Positions 10,960 to 23,143 of a stretch of DNA of 64,000 nt are shown here, piece by piece (within the stretch, counting starts at the first letter, position 1; every line of letters begins with the position of its first letter). The stretch spans positions 5,456,001 to 5,520,000 of the forward strand of contig JABWDB010000004.1 in assembly GCA_019614645.1 (NCBI GenBank), written 5' to 3'. The notes under the pieces are model-generated. The model saw only the letters and a list, made by a program, of their open reading frames with translations. It made no database searches and was not told the origin of the DNA. This stretch comes from Stratiolaelaps scimitus. Its lineage: Eukaryota > Arthropoda > Arachnida > Mesostigmata > Laelapidae. The position numbers were made by a program, and so were the translations under genes.

Positions 10960-12290
10960 TATAAGCGCGCACGAGAGCCGATCACAAAAAGTCTGTGGGA
11001 AAGTCTGTGTCGGTTCGTTTCAAATATGAGTTCTGTTTGTTTTGGGCTAGCAGCCGTTTTTGAACCCGTTTTCGATGAGAACCAACTAGCGCCCCTTGTA
11101 AGTAGGCAAACTAGACAGCCTTTGAGGAGAAAGTGACATATTTTCACGGATCAGGGGTTCCTGCTCCAAACATTCATATCTATAATCGTTCTAGGGTGTT
11201 ATTTCTCTCTTCAATAACTTGCTTCTTGGCTAGTGGTGACTAAACCGATTTAACACTGGAAAATAACACCCCGCGCTTCGATGTGATCTCGCTCATGTAC
11301 TCATTGAGCCCATGTTAATATCTTACGAGTGGCATTGATTTCATGAACACCGAATTCCATAACTATTATGAGATGGCTAATCAAGAAAATATTGGCATAC
11401 GACAAGGGACCACACACTCATCTGGTCATTCTTTCGAGCTGCAGCAGAGTACGTTGAGGCACTCATATAACTAAAGCTCGATTTCGTTTGAGTTGTGGTT
11501 ATCACGCGATACCTTCCTTAGCATTTCCTATTCAGAGTTATGAGCTGAGAGGCTCGAAAACGACAATCGCGCTGACCTCTTCCACTAGACAACTAAAGTG
11601 ATTGCTGCAGCCACAGAAACAACATACCCCGCCAGAAGTCACCTCGTACGATACGATAGATTGCTTGTCGATCATTGCAATCTCGTTTGCGACTGTAGCA
11701 AGTATCGAAATAAGGTGATGTGTTTTTGTCTTTTTTTTGTCTATAAATGTACGACAAAGCCAATTAACTTCGTCGAAAGGGAAGATGCGTAATATTATAT
11801 ATTAAACAAAATACCCTCGAAACGTGTTGTATTGTTTCGGTTGATTTCGTGTTAGCAACTAACGTCGCGGCCCTTTTAGAGCTTATTGACTCTCACACCG
11901 ACTCAACAAGTATTCCCCGCCCGCCATCGCTACCAACTCGAGAATCAACAAGCGAAGCGGTGAGAATCGTTAACGCTCTTTATCTGGTCGATAGTTAACG
12001 CTAGGAGGAGGGTGCTCCCGGTGGCGTCCACAGTAGTAAAATCAGGGCACACCCACAACAGCTTATCCGCAAACATTACCCTTAATGCGGTGAGAGCATA
12101 ATCGGCTATCTGCTGAAGAGAGAGAGAGAGACACCAGAGTTATATCCGAGTTATCATCTGCAATAGCATACATACGGTCTGTGCTTGACAACAAAAGTAA
12201 CACAAGTAGTTACGACGTATTTGTGCTACGCTCTTCTTGGCAAAGGTCACCACCGCCGGGACTGAGTAGCCTGACAGCAGAGGCCGAGAA
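10960..12290. other. Unassigned DNA
   Basis: Ordinary AT-leaning sequence with short stop-rich frames and a (GA)n tract at about 12,117-12,132. I see nothing supported. Confidence 0.35.
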
Positions 12291-12308
12291 GGAGAGGATC
12301 TTCTGTCA

Positions 12309-12418
12309 ATGCTGGATCAACGCGTGAGGTTGCGGATTAGAAAATTACTAAGGAAAACATCCCGAGGATTTGATGCTCGCCAATCGTTGCCCAGTTCGAA
12401 GGAGGCGGATTCGCACAG
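12309..12418 (+). CDS. Candidate first coding exon, 36 codons
   Basis: The ATG starts MLDQRVRLRIRKLLRKTSRG, then FDARQSLPSSKEADSH, and ends at the donor CACAG|GTAATC in phase 2. A stop (GTAATCTCCGTTGCGTAA) follows right after the donor, so the frame only makes sense as a spliced exon. The frame is also open for 13 codons upstream (PDSRGREGEDLLS), so the exon could instead start at an acceptor near 12,280. The segment is strongly basic, with a helix-like R/L pattern. No family is recognised. Confidence 0.4.
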
Positions 12419-12419
12419 G

Positions 12420-15115
12420 TAATCTCCGTTGCGTAACAGCGATCGAGTTATCGCTATCCATTACGTAAAGCAACGATGATGGCCAACAAGAGTATCGAAT
12501 GACGTCATGGCTTTGACATGGCCAACATAAACAATGATGGACATATTAATTGATGAGACCTCCCATTATGATCCTAACGTATAGACAAATCATCAATAAA
12601 TACTATAGATAGAAGTAGCGAACGTTGACGCATCAATATGTGTACGAACCATTTCATTAAGAAATGGTAACGTATGAAAATCGTCAATATTTGTCATCTT
12701 GTCATTATTTTAATGGCTCTCATTAATGTAATGGTTTTTGTTTTACATAAACACGACACTCTAATGACTCTGGTCTAAGCCAGGATGCTCCAGCAATTCA
12801 GATTCGTGATCGTAAAGTGAAATGGGTGGCTCCTTACAAACTACTCTCACACCACAGTAATCTACTATCCATTTTGTTATCTATACCCGGTACTGTCGCT
12901 AGGCCTGGGTATGCCTCTGCTCTGACTTTGAACAGTTTTCTAGAAAACGTGCGAGTACAACACGACAGTGCACGAGCTCTTTTAGCACTAACAGGGCGTT
13001 TTTATCCCGCAGAAGTTGCGATTAAACAATCCCATGAGAGCCCTACGATGTAGGAGTATGACAAATTTGATGTACTTTCTGTGAAGGAACTGCTGTCAGA
13101 AGGGGAAAAGATCTATTGATACAAATCGAAACTTAAGCGTCAACTGGTTTTCTGAATAATGGCATCGTCATAGACGATTCCTTTCGGCATAGCCCTTCCT
13201 GCCAGAGAGGCGAGTGGTTGGAATCTTAACAAGCGCTCTCGTCAACTGTATGCCACACACAAAGCTACATTCATTCGAACACTCGTACATAAATATAGTT
13301 GAATATGTCGATGTACTTGTTACGGGTTACACGTCTGAAGGCTTCACCCGTCGACGAGAGCAAGTATAGGCGTACAACCAAACGCGAAGATGATATCTAT
13401 GCTTCAGATTCTGCGTAGAGACAGCGTTGACACAGTTGGTTGTTCGAGACCGTACATTTTCAATCGTGCAACGAACATTTAACGCGGGGCAGAGAGCACG
13501 ACCAGTGTGTCGGCAACGCCAGAAGCACTGCCTAACGAGAGATCGAGAGCGAGATATATATATGTGTATATATACAGAGATAATGAGAGAGAGAGACGGG
13601 GCAGCTTACTGAGAGCATTGACTAGGGTCTACTTATGGTCCGCGATTGTGTTAGTAGCTAGTGGCTATAGACAGCGGGATTGAACCGTCAACGGGGCAGT
13701 GATAGTGTCACTGACTATGCGCTACGAGGGTACCCACAACGGGATGGCGGCGCGATACAGCGTTGGCTCGCACTACGCGAGGAGGCCCAGAAAGAAACCT
13801 GTATCAAGTTCTCTGTTGGGAGAGCGTGCGGGCTCTCTGAGCGTGACCCATGGCCAAGGGTAAATCGCTCTTCAGCCCGGGCAGCAATGCGCGAGCACAA
13901 CAATTGCCAGCAGGTCGCAGGTTGGCCTCCGAGATTGTCTGAAACGAGCCGAGAGCTGCCCCGGTTCCGGCAGTGCCAACAGCAGCGACAGAGGCAGCAT
14001 CAAGCGTTCGGGACCCTGCGTAGCAGTGGTAGTAGTGGCTGGTGTCGTAATTAGACCTAACCGTGGTGGTTGCAGAGGACAAAGGTTGCACGTGCGTTGA
14101 AGTAGCTCTTTACTGTAATGGACGTCACTGGAAACAACTAGACACTCGCTTGTCCCACTTTCGATCCGACTTATGACAACGTAGCAAGAGGCCGACCTCT
14201 CACTATATCTTCACTTGAGATAAGTTTTCCAGTCTCCCACCTTAGGCCTATCTAGTTCGAAAATCGAGCAGTTCACAGGACTGACCATTTTTGCCTGATA
14301 CGAAAAACTGGCCAATGTCTCATATGCTGTAGTTCACTAATTCGAGTCTCTCCTAAAATGAAGACGAAGAGTTAGCTGATCTATCAATAGAAAAAAATGC
14401 GTGCCAAGAAACTCATGCTGACTTGTTTTCACCGGTCATAATAAGAGCGACAAAAGTTCTGATTAAATACATAGCATCCAGATTCTATTGGGTTTGATTT
14501 TTCCGACACGTATATGTGCATTGTAATCAACACACGTCCTTCGTATTTCTTTCTGTAGCAATTACAGATAATGATACACCAAGCAGCTGGTCAACAAAGA
14601 GCCGAGGAACCGTACAACACGTTTTAGCTTTCCGTAGCATTTCACCGCAGCTGCCACCCGAGTGTCGGTCACGATAGAAACTTTTAAACCGGAATACCTT
14701 CTCGTCTATTATATCTATTAGCAGTGAATTCGTAAATGTTGTTCCACGTTTCAGCGTAGCATTTGAATATCTGGAAAGCGGTACGCGAACAGCAGCAGTT
14801 CACGCTCTCCAAAAACTGGTTGGCATACAGCGAGTGACACGCGTCAAAATAGTCGAATTTACTCAATCATCGCATGGTCAACTTTGTTGAAACCATCACA
14901 AACTCTAAATATTGACTGAGACACGAAGAGTTCGCACCCATTTTCAACCGCTAAATTCGTCGTCGTCGTCGTCGCCACCATCATCAGTAGGATCGTATGA
15001 GTAAAGGGCTGTGTGTATCTGTGTATATGTGGCCTTTGTGTGTTGATCGACGAGTTGATTTTCTGCGCGTTCCCCCAGGTCTTCCAAACAAAATCGCTGT
15101 TTTCTGGCAACTTTT
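12420..15115. other. Unassigned DNA with GC-rich patch
   Basis: A 78-codon open stretch at 12,817-13,053 (VKWVAPYKLLSHHSNLLSIL...) has a GTG rather than ATG start and no splice support. The 13,680-14,060 patch is GC-rich and open on both strands (R/Q/S-rich). A GAC/GTC run near 14,960 and GA/TA simple repeats near 13,545-13,590 are present. No gene is supported. Confidence 0.3.
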
Positions 15116-15119
15116 ACAG

Positions 15120-15406
15120 ACTACTTACTACGAGGCAGTCTCATTGATGGCCAACCCCTCGACAATCGCATCGGGCGACGTCTGGTAGCACTTGTCAGCG
15201 GCTTCGACTCGCCGAAAGTCTCCGCGCCGTCTACCGGCTGGCTGACTAGAGCCGACACTCGAAGAGGCAACCAGTCAGGAGGCAACCTGCCGGGCACGCA
15301 GGCGCTCACGAGTAACGCCAGAGACGAGTTACCCGGGCGCAGAGTTACCAAACCAAAGCGGAATCGCTGCCATCGACAACTGATGACACGACATCACATC
15401 CACTGA
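15120..15406 (+). CDS. Candidate 3' terminal coding exon, strand uncertain
   Basis: A good acceptor (CTGTTTTCTGGCAACTTTTACAG) precedes a 94-codon open frame without ATG: YLLRGSLIDGQPLDNRIGRR, then LVALVSGFDSPKV and on to a basic end (TKPKRNRCHRQL) and TGA at 15,404-15,406. Third positions are G/C-rich. The minus strand over the same block is also open and ends in a donor-like CGTA|GTAAGT, so the strand is uncertain. The block is a GC island in AT-rich DNA. No family is recognised. Confidence 0.3.
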
Positions 15407-15660
15407 ACACAAACACACACACACACAGACACATATATCAAGGCCCAGCAAGACAAGGAAATGCTCATTTCAGCCAAACCGACACAGCAAGAAGTTGTTT
15501 CATCGGGTCGCCGCCCGCCGCAAATGTGCGTTCCTGTCCGACAGCAGCAGAGACAGCGGCAAATAGGGAATCGTTCTTTGGACAAGGGACTACCGATAGA
15601 GAGATTGAGAGAGAGGAGACAGGCTCCGACTATATCATCTGCATATATGTATTGCATCCA

Positions 15661-15933
15661 ATGAAGACAGCTGATGACACGACGAATAATAAAATACCAC
15701 TCAACTTAGAAGCACTTGAAGATATGCTGATGGATCGGAAGGTTACACGTTGGAATATGAGTTCTACAGAACAGTTGTCGCTGGGGAAGGCAACAATCGA
15801 ACGAGCCCCCGTGGGGTCCACGCGTCTTTTCGTGTTTGGTGTTTATTGTTCATGCATCCATTTTCAAACACATAATATGAGGTTGAAAATGAACAACCAC
15901 CTGTCGTCAGTTGTTTTGTTTTCTTATTATTAA
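15661..15933 (+). CDS. Small ORF, 90 codons, unassigned
   Basis: The ATG begins MKTADDTTNNKIPLNLEALE, then DMLMDRKVTRWNMSSTEQLS. The first 50 residues are hydrophilic and well mixed, notable in AT-rich sequence; the last 40 are less protein-like. No donor or family match was found, and the frame may be chance. Confidence 0.2.
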   Translation: MKTADDTTNNKIPLNLEALEDMLMDRKVTRWNMSSTEQLSLGKATIERAPVGSTRLFVFGVYCSCIHFQTHNMRLKMNNHLSSVVLFSYY

Positions 15934-15939
15934 CAACTA

Positions 15940-17200
15940 CCTGTTAGATGGCCACACAATAAATACAGGTTGGATTTGTCCCAATGAACCATCCCCCTCA
16001 CCCCCGCTCCCGTCCTCACGAAATATTGTAGCATGTGTTTTAATGGAAATATTGATTACCAACATTGTACTATAACTTTGTATCTGATCGCGCCAATTAT
16101 AATAACGAACGATGATGACGATGATGATGATACCGAATGACATAAATGATATTCATCACGTATGACGCTTATTCTCATTTGATCAGATGACGTCTTGTGG
16201 GCGATGTCATATCTCCCGTGTCCTCTTCGTTTAATGAAGCGAACACTTGCTCCCTTCTACACGTTCATGACCGGCATCTACACATGTTCGTCTATGAGCA
16301 TAGAACGACAGGTATACCATAACATTAAGCTCGCCCATATCACCACACTGACGACAACAGCAACAACAATCCGACACCACAATAGGTACTGGTGTGACTA
16401 CACATTCAAGTGATGTGTTCGTGTGGTGTTGTTGTTGTTATTATTACGTTGGGCGGACGCATTCGGACGCTCATAGCCATACGGGGACGTAGAGCGCAGA
16501 GGAACACAGGCTGGCAGGGCAGGAGAGATTTTAACTGCTCCCCACTGATGCAGGGGTTCGATGTTTTTTCTTTCGGCGACAGGTGATACGATTTCCAGCC
16601 GGTGGACAGGTGTGTATACAGAGCTCTCCTCCGGACCAAGGCGACGGTCGAGCCAAGCTTAGCTTGTTGATAGAGCAAGCTATCACTGTTGCCAACGACA
16701 TGTGGAGAGTTAGCCGTACAGTCATAAGGTACGTTGACAAATTTGACACTGCTGTACCTACATCCGAGCCAATGAATCATTTCTCCGACAGGATATCCAC
16801 CGTTTTACACGATACAACGGATTGCCGTCAGCGAAGCACTCGCCACACTTACTGGATGGCTGCAGCAGCACCAGCAGAGGCGGACATGAATATCAAGGCG
16901 TGTCACAGAAGAGCCTCCAATGCACAAACATGTGTTTGTGCCGTGCAAACATAATTCAGCGCGGTGGCTGTCAACCACCGTTCTCTATCAATCAATCGAT
17001 TTATCTATAATTATTTATCTCTGAATCTCGTCATCTTCGCCCGCGAGTAGTAACTCCGCCATGTGCGGATCATGACGAGATCATCTGACATTAGTAAATT
17101 GTGTCGATAGCCAATTGACGCTGTGTATACGGCAACGTAACACTGGCTCACTCACCGCTTCTAGGCGACGTCAACTATCTGCTGATCAACCCTGCCTGCT
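15940..17200. other. Unassigned DNA
   Basis: Short GAT/ATG repeats near 16,110-16,130 and CAA/GTT repeats near 16,355 and 16,425. A 124-codon frame on the minus strand (16,406-16,780) and a 123-codon frame on the plus strand (16,583-16,954) overlap and exclude each other. Neither shows a family signature or splice sites. Confidence 0.3.
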
Positions 17201-17211
17201 CCTTGAGCTTG

Positions 17212-17401
17212 ATGTTGTTGTTGTTGACGTTCCTATGTCGAGAGTGTCCACCGTCACCTTCGATAGTCGCCGTGCTGCTTGCGATGACGGCAATTGGCGC
17301 TTCGCCGAACGGCCCTTCGAACAGATGTGAATCCGAGCCCGGGCCGAACCCGCCGTCGGACAAGTCACTCGTTACGGGCGGCCGAGCGGCCGAACGCACT
17401 G
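17212..17401 (+). CDS. Candidate first coding exon with hydrophobic N-terminus
   Basis: The ATG starts MLLLLTFLCRECPPSPSIVA, then VLLAMTAIGASPNG, a hydrophobic start that could be a signal peptide or anchor, followed by a P/S/G-rich segment ending GRAAERT at the donor CTG|GTGAGC in phase 1. Third codon positions are heavily G/C. The frame remains open beyond the donor for about 190 more codons, but that part reads as low-complexity sequence; a spliced exon is the simpler reading. On the minus strand several frames are also open. The product is unknown. Confidence 0.35.
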
Positions 17402-18903
17402 GTGAGCTTGTACGCGTTCGACGAACATCACTCGTATCGTATCTTCATCACGGTTTACGCCATAGCTCGGCACAAACGGATGCACTCATTTGGAAATTCA
17501 GTCACCATAGACACACACACACACTGGTCGACTTCTGTTGTTGGCCAATTCACGTTGAAAACACCACATCTGAGCCGTTCTCTGCTGCCGTATCGGTGCG
17601 GTTACTCGACCACTCCATGTGTGCGGTGTGCCGCTGTCTGGGATCGCTCGGCGGTGGCTCCGCGCGTGTGTCCCGTATATCCGGGATAGCAGACAACGCC
17701 GACCAGACGCATGGGACGGAAGCGCAAACACCAGATGGACGGCTAAACGAACTGCCTCTGACAACACGTACGGGGCAACACCAAAGCGAGATAGAGAGAA
17801 AAGGAGAAATTACAAGCAGAGGGGTCTGGTCTATTCTACGTTCGAGCATTAGCGCAGCGAAGTGGCCGGCCAACTCGGTGTGGCGGGCGCGTTTGAATTC
17901 GGTGGTGACCGACGGCGAGCCTGGGCAGCACTTGTTCTGCAAGTCGTTCGAGCCATCGATTGTCAGTTCGTTGGGTGAATGAATATCTTCACTGTCAAGG
18001 CCACCCCGCAGATCCGATTATCGAATACGCAACAAAAAAAGTCCGTCTAAGCCAATGATGAATGATTAGAACCTGTAATAGTATAACATTGGGTAAATCC
18101 GTGGTAGCAGCATTGCGGTTGATATAACGTCGATTTTCCTCAGTAAGGATTGCAGGTTGCGATTTAGGTTAGGTGGCACGTTGGCTATCTCGCGGCAACT
18201 TCAGTTATGCCTTTGGAGGGAGGAGTGGCAAGGTGAAACCTTTCAAGGGTCGTTTGTGTCGCGACCTGCCACAAGGTATATGGCCTTGCCCATTTTATGG
18301 TGTCGAAATCAGGTGCCAAAATTAAACAGATTCTCAATTTTGACATATCCTTATAAATAATCCACCGGACGCTATGAAATGACGTCCCTTCACGCTGTCT
18401 TATCGAATCCCAAAGGGCGATGGAGGCCCAAAATTGTACACGAAATAAAGTCGTAGTCTGAGGATGCAATGCGTATGAGGTCGTCCAACATAACGCACTG
18501 TAATTGCTTCTTGTGACTCTCGCTCCCAAACGAAACGAATATGAAATCAACGAATGGAGTATGTTCGGCACGTTCTTAAATGCATCATTTTCACAGATTG
18601 CATCACGCGACGAAATTTGCTTCGTTAGGCAAATGCTAATAACATCGATGAGACGTGGTCAACGAAACGCGACTAACCAGCCGGATTTCAATGATGAGAT
18701 CACTATTAATTTTCTTACTTTTGTAAAGCTTAGAGACTGGTTGTATGTTCCAAAATCATTCGTGCGTTCGGTCAGCTCATTCTCTCTGCCACGAGAATAT
18801 TGTCGAGTATTATAAGAGGATATATTATGAATAACACTGTACAGCACACATGGTCGCTATTTTGTTTATTATAAAGCAAACATCTTTAAACCCGACAAAT
18901 GTT

Positions 18904-18947
18904 GCAGTGCAATTGTAGCCTATTTTGGTAGCCTACAAGTGCACTGC
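18904..18947. other. Short hairpin, 15-bp arms
   Basis: GCAGTGCAATTGTAG (18,904-18,918) pairs with CTACAAGTGCACTGC (18,933-18,947) with one mismatch around a 14-nt loop. It is too short for a confident pre-miRNA call. Confidence 0.5.
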
Positions 18948-19134
18948 TTTGCGATCTCTGTGCCGAAGCACGTTACCAGTTAGGCGAGATGAACTGGTTA
19001 ATATTTACAATGACGAGTCACCTACTACTGCAGTCATGTTGTTAACTGCCACGTCATTGACAGCGGTTAGATCCCGAGAAAGAGACATACTCAACGGGTC
19101 CTGAGGGTGATTATCTCCGATATTTATGTTTGCT

Positions 19135-19181
19135 CGGTTTCAATTGATAAGATGCCAGCGTTTTTTTTTCAATTGAAACCG
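19135..19181. other. Hairpin, perfect 13-bp arms
   Basis: CGGTTTCAATTGA and TCAATTGAAACCG are exact reverse complements across a 21-nt loop that ends in a T9 run. A second T10 run follows the right arm. On a Pol III view a hairpin plus T-run looks terminator-like, but no transcript is identified. Confidence 0.5.
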
Positions 19182-20363
19182 TTTTTTTTTTGCAATTCTC
19201 GAAAGTCATATGTGCCCACCGAGAATTAGTTAGAAATGTATTCAATCCGTACAATTGCGTTCAAATGGATATTGGAACGGATGTCCTTTACCTGGAGCAA
19301 ATGTATTCTCATGAAGAAAGCGCGGACTGTTTCTTGTGACATACGCCAGGTACACCAAGACGTTAAATTTAATCAGCTGATTTTCACTTTAATCAAGGGG
19401 GAGGTTCTCCTTCAGCAGTGTCCTTCATCGTATGTCAAGCGGACCGGCAAACAATTGCAAGTCTCTTAGCTTAAAGCTACAATTCTGGTTGATTTGTTAA
19501 TTATGCTCGATGGATAAGAATATTCCTGGAGATGGTGCACATGAGACAACTGAAACGACACAGATTTCAATGGAAGAGACGGTGCCATTTAGCATAATTT
19601 GATTAGAGATTGTTTACGATCGCCGCTACCGAGCCTGCACCGCATCAATGATAAGACAATGTAAATTTACCTTTATGAGATGATCGGTATGTTAAGTTCT
19701 CAAGTGACAGAAACCCGAAACGGGAATGAAGGATCTGGCGTCTCATTTCATCCGACCTCCTCTATATCGACGATGTGTAAAGCGGTGTATTTATGGAAAG
19801 CAAAAACAAGGACGCTATGCTTGCGTTCCACTTTGTTAACTTAATTACGATAATACATTAAGAGATTCTCGTTCGTCGTGCAGGAAGTAATACTTGGATC
19901 ACAAACCTTCGTTAGATACTAGCTGAAGCGACATCCAACACACCCCGAAATATATGTGTGTACATCAGGACGATTATTATAGCAGTCAGACGAATTTGGA
20001 TTATGTCTGGTATCCCACGGTGGCTTCTTATGCTCTCACGACCGAAACATTGCGAATCGTTACAAGTTTCCTGCTGTTAAGACTGAAAGTATTGTCGGGG
20101 GCAAAGAAATTCGTCAACTATGCTCCTGCCATGTAGACTCGCAAGGGTAGTGCACACACATCACTTTTTACCTCTGTACACACCTGAACATTCCTTCTAT
20201 ACTGAAAAGGTTCGTAGGTTTGGGACATTCGCCTCGAATCGAAGACGATATCGCATCTTTTATAAACAAGACACCTATGTTAAATAATATATCCAGCGGT
20301 GGAAAGTGCAATCATATCATTGTTTGATGAACGCAACTGTGCGACAGGCTGGTAAGTTATAGT

Positions 20364-20484
20364 TTAGTTTTCAAATAAGTTGAAAAAATCCACTGGATAT
20401 CCGCTTGAAGCCGAACTCGAGACGTCCTCGTTGGGCGTCCGGTAGCGTTCGAAGTCCGCCATCGGCCACGATGAACCCTGTCTC
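20364..20484 (-). CDS. Candidate terminal coding exon, 39 codons
   Basis: Minus strand: acceptor GAAAATTTGCAG|G, then RQGSSWPMADFERYRTPNED, VSSSASSGYPVDFFNLFEN and TAA. The first 30 codons are markedly G/C at third positions (GAC TTC GAA CGC TAC CGG ACG CCC AAC), while the surrounding DNA is AT-rich. Entry phase is 2. An internal ATG in good context (GCCGATGG) means it could instead be a start, but no downstream donor exists, so a C-terminal exon is preferred. The 20,513-20,598 candidate could join in phase if read in another frame and spliced at ATTT|GTATGT. Confidence 0.4.
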
Positions 20485-20512
20485 CTGCAAATTTTCAGGA
20501 ATACTTAATTAT

Positions 20513-20598
20513 TTATATAAAAATAATACGGGTTGCCTCGGGGCACATACAAATCAAAAAGACAAGTGACATATAAAAACTGCCGAAAGCAATGACCA
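20513..20598 (-). CDS. Candidate coding exon encoding a membrane segment
   Basis: Minus strand: a strong acceptor (CTAGCCTCTGTTTTACAG) followed by TG, then VIAFGSFYMSLVFLICMCPE, ATRIIFI and TAA. Joined to the preceding candidate (which ends GCA G), the split codon is GTG and the frame continues without a stop, giving ...NVMLKA-V-VIAFGSFYMS. The 15 central residues are hydrophobic enough for one transmembrane helix. An alternative donor at ATTT|GTATGT would end the exon after FLI. The product is unknown. Confidence 0.35.
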
Positions 20599-20813
20599 CT
20601 GTAAAACAGAGGCTAGCCATAGCCTTGAACTGGTTGCTTGTAATGAATACATATAACGTTCATTGAATAGCGTAGTCTGAGCAACAGCATTGCGAATTAC
20701 ACGATGCGTTTCAAAATGCGGGAGATTCTACCGTTGATAGTTTTCAATACGATAAGCGGATGACTAACGAGAGCTAGAGATACGATTCAAACACTTCTCA
20801 TCGTGTTCAATAG

Positions 20814-21060
20814 TTCGTACTACTGCCTGCTCGACTGCCTGTACCAGCGGTCTTTGATAAGGTATTCTAAATGGGATCGGGTATTGCTAACACCATGTAA
20901 TAATACTGTCGCTCATGTTGGCTCACCTGCTTTTAGCATAACGTTCGTCAATTCCCCTTGTTCATTCGACGGCACACGCATCAGCAGGTGTCCATTAGAG
21001 ACGGCTGACTTGTGGACGACACGTTACAGCCTTGCGTTCGTTGAGTTTGTTGCTTGTTAA
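20814..21060 (+). CDS. Alternative two-exon plus-strand model, overlapping the minus-strand one
   Basis: Exon 20,814-20,861 (acceptor TCGTGTTCAATAG; SYYCLLDCLYQRSLI) leaves phase 2 at AAG|GTATTC. A 75-nt intron contains TGCTAAC (branch-point-like) and ends CACCTGCTTTTAG. Exon 20,937-21,060 enters in phase and reads ITFVNSPCSFDGTRISRCPL, ETADLWTTRYSLAFVEFVAC, then TAA. Phase agrees and third positions are G/C-rich. The C-x3-C spacing (CLLDC) recalls odorant-binding-like proteins, but that is weak. It cannot coexist comfortably with the minus-strand exon below. Confidence 0.3.
20927..20988 (-). CDS. Candidate internal coding exon upstream of the membrane segment
   Basis: Minus strand: CC then VSNGHLLMRVPSNEQGELTN, VMLKA, ending AGCAG|GTGAGC, a near-consensus donor. 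The frame is open nine codons further upstream (VVHKSA...) to a TAA, so the acceptor (AAG or CAG at about 20,989-20,995) is uncertain and lacks a good pyrimidine tract. Codons are RNY-like with G/C third bases. Exit phase 1 matches entry of the exon at 20,598, with a 328-nt intron between them. The same DNA reads as an exon plus acceptor on the plus strand; the minus reading looks more protein-like to me. No family is recognised. Confidence 0.38.
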
Positions 21061-21069
21061 TTCTTATTA

Positions 21070-23130
21070 TTATCATTATGTTGGATATGTATTAATATAA
21101 CACATCGAATCTAGCTGTCTTCACCTAATGGGTTAAACTTGTTCGACTGACAAGTTCATTATACCAAAGCGAATAGATCAAACCAGCTTGTACGCACAGG
21201 GGGGGCGTGCTAGCCGAGCTTTCGTGAGCCGACTCGTAGCTCTATATTGCAAATTATGTCCGATTTCGAAAGATACGCAGATGTATACGCATGTCGATAG
21301 TAACAGTTGATGATGTTCTATGATACGGTTCAAATTGAAATGTACACAGAGGTTCTGGCAGCTGTTGCTACTGCCGCATTAATATGCATTACATTTACAC
21401 TGAACGGATTGCATGACGCGTTATAGCTTCACTATGAGTAGATGTACTACACTATAGGTGGCAGCACAGATATTCGTGTTCAGTACGTGTGCGTGTATGA
21501 ATGCATATGATGCTCGTTGGATCATTTCTAGGTGAGTCTATCTAATGTTTCTCTCGCATAGAAAGACTCATGATTTGTGTAGGTGCAGATAAGGCTAGGT
21601 GAGAGTACCTTGTTGGACGTCACATGTATACAATATGTACAAGGCATTATTCATTTCGTTTAGTTCTGTTTGTATCTGAGAGAGCGCTAGAAAGTTTGAC
21701 GAGCGCACCCTGTCTATAAATGGCAGGATGCTGGAGGGAGCAAGTACAAGTCCAGGATATTTTATTGTTCTGTTTTGTGCTTATAATTCCTTGTACGAGG
21801 AGTATTCGCCTTGACATCTCCATAGGCTAGAACAACTATGATATCTGTACTGTCGATATATTACATGGCTGACTCACATGTGGATTGTTTTCGCATTTAG
21901 CGTTACACTAATGATTCTTCTTTTCTCGATGAGATCTATGTTACACCTGTTGTTTACCTAACTACAACTAAATGCTTATTTTGTGTTCGCCTAGTGTTTG
22001 TTCTTGAGCACCTATTTTCGCCACGTTATTTGTCATTTACATGGGCACGCACGCGTATGCCAGAGTGATGCGCAGATAGCATTCATCAGCAATAGGCTAG
22101 GTATAAATCCTGAATAAATACACACTTGTATGCATATGTGACGTTGACCGTACGCCGTCAGTTTGACCGACTGTTTCCCACAGACGACAAATATTTCCCA
22201 TTGAGAGGCTATTTTTCGGCACAATCCAACAAATATCATGGGTGCTCGTCATTTGTAGTCAAATCCATTTTTGCATCTTGTGAACACAAATGGGCACATT
22301 GACAGGAGCCGATTCAACGTCCGTGAAATTACCTCTTCAAAAATGATAGCCAATTTTTATGCGGGTCTCGTCGACCTATTTGAAAACCTGTTCGGGCGGA
22401 ACTTGAGAATGAAAACTAGTATCCCGACGAATATCGAACATAAAAAAGCATTCTCCAAATGCATGCGAACACTTAATTGTAAACAAACATCTTCTTTCCA
22501 CGCTCGTTATTCCTATTTGGTGCTAGTTGCAGTCGATCAATCGGTAAAAGGGCACTGGTGAGCGCAACGATGGGGTCAGGCGAACATGATGGACCTGAAT
22601 CCGGGACAGAAATGCCAAGGTTCCAACAGGTTGCACAAATTTTACGCCGAGTTAGATATTTCACGTATGTTATACATTCATATATATATATCCACATATA
22701 TTTTATCATATATTTCTATTCAACTGATTTGTGGTATATCGGAGGGGGCAGTAAGAGCTAGTTTTAGTCACAAAGCAGCTTACTCTCTACGTGTAATTCG
22801 TGTCGATCGTCGGGCAACCTGTATATTTCCAGCTGCCTGCGTACATCGCTGAGTGTAGCGTAGCGAACGTCCTCTTCGATTTTCGAACGAACTCAGCACA
22901 CATATAGATAGACGCTGTTTTGTAAATTAGATTTACTCCGAATATAGAATATGAATTTGTCCTGGATTTAGGCTACCGCCAAGCTACGCCCACCTCGATT
23001 CGTTCAAGGTGTAGATGAGGCAATTCAATGCTTGTCGCTAAGAAGCAATATTTCTGCGAAGCCATCGGGGGACGTCCGGCCATACTATTTCTTACTAAGA
23101 CATACCTGGGAAATTTCAAAGAAAGCCTAG
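21070..23130. other. AT-rich DNA, possible intron
   Basis: Largely low-GC with no long frame. One mild candidate lies on the plus strand at 22,570-22,630: an ATG-led MGSGEHDGPESGTEMPRFQQ ending at CAACAG|GTTGCA. It is followed by TA-rich sequence at 22,680-22,710. I see nothing else. Confidence 0.3.
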
Positions 23131-23143
23131 ACGAGTTTCCATT

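Larger units (their letters stand above)
17985..20360. other. Mostly AT-rich DNA, possible intron
   Basis: An ORF of 103 codons at 18,504-18,815 and one of 77 codons at 19,236-19,469 (ATG; a possible donor CGCCAG|GTACAC at about 19,350) are the only mildly coding-like stretches. A possible 57-nt exon ends at CAGGCTG|GTAAGT near 20,351 (RWKVQSYHCLMNATVRQA). None is strong. Two short hairpins are listed separately. Confidence 0.25.

Noticed and set aside
17402..17982. Extension of the 17.2-kb frame to 259 codons
   Set aside because: After a strong GTGAGC donor the frame becomes mixed low-complexity, and other frames on both strands are equally open.
20814..21060. Firm odorant-binding-protein call for the plus-strand model
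   Set aside because: Only a C-x3-C spacing supports it; other cysteine positions and length do not fit.
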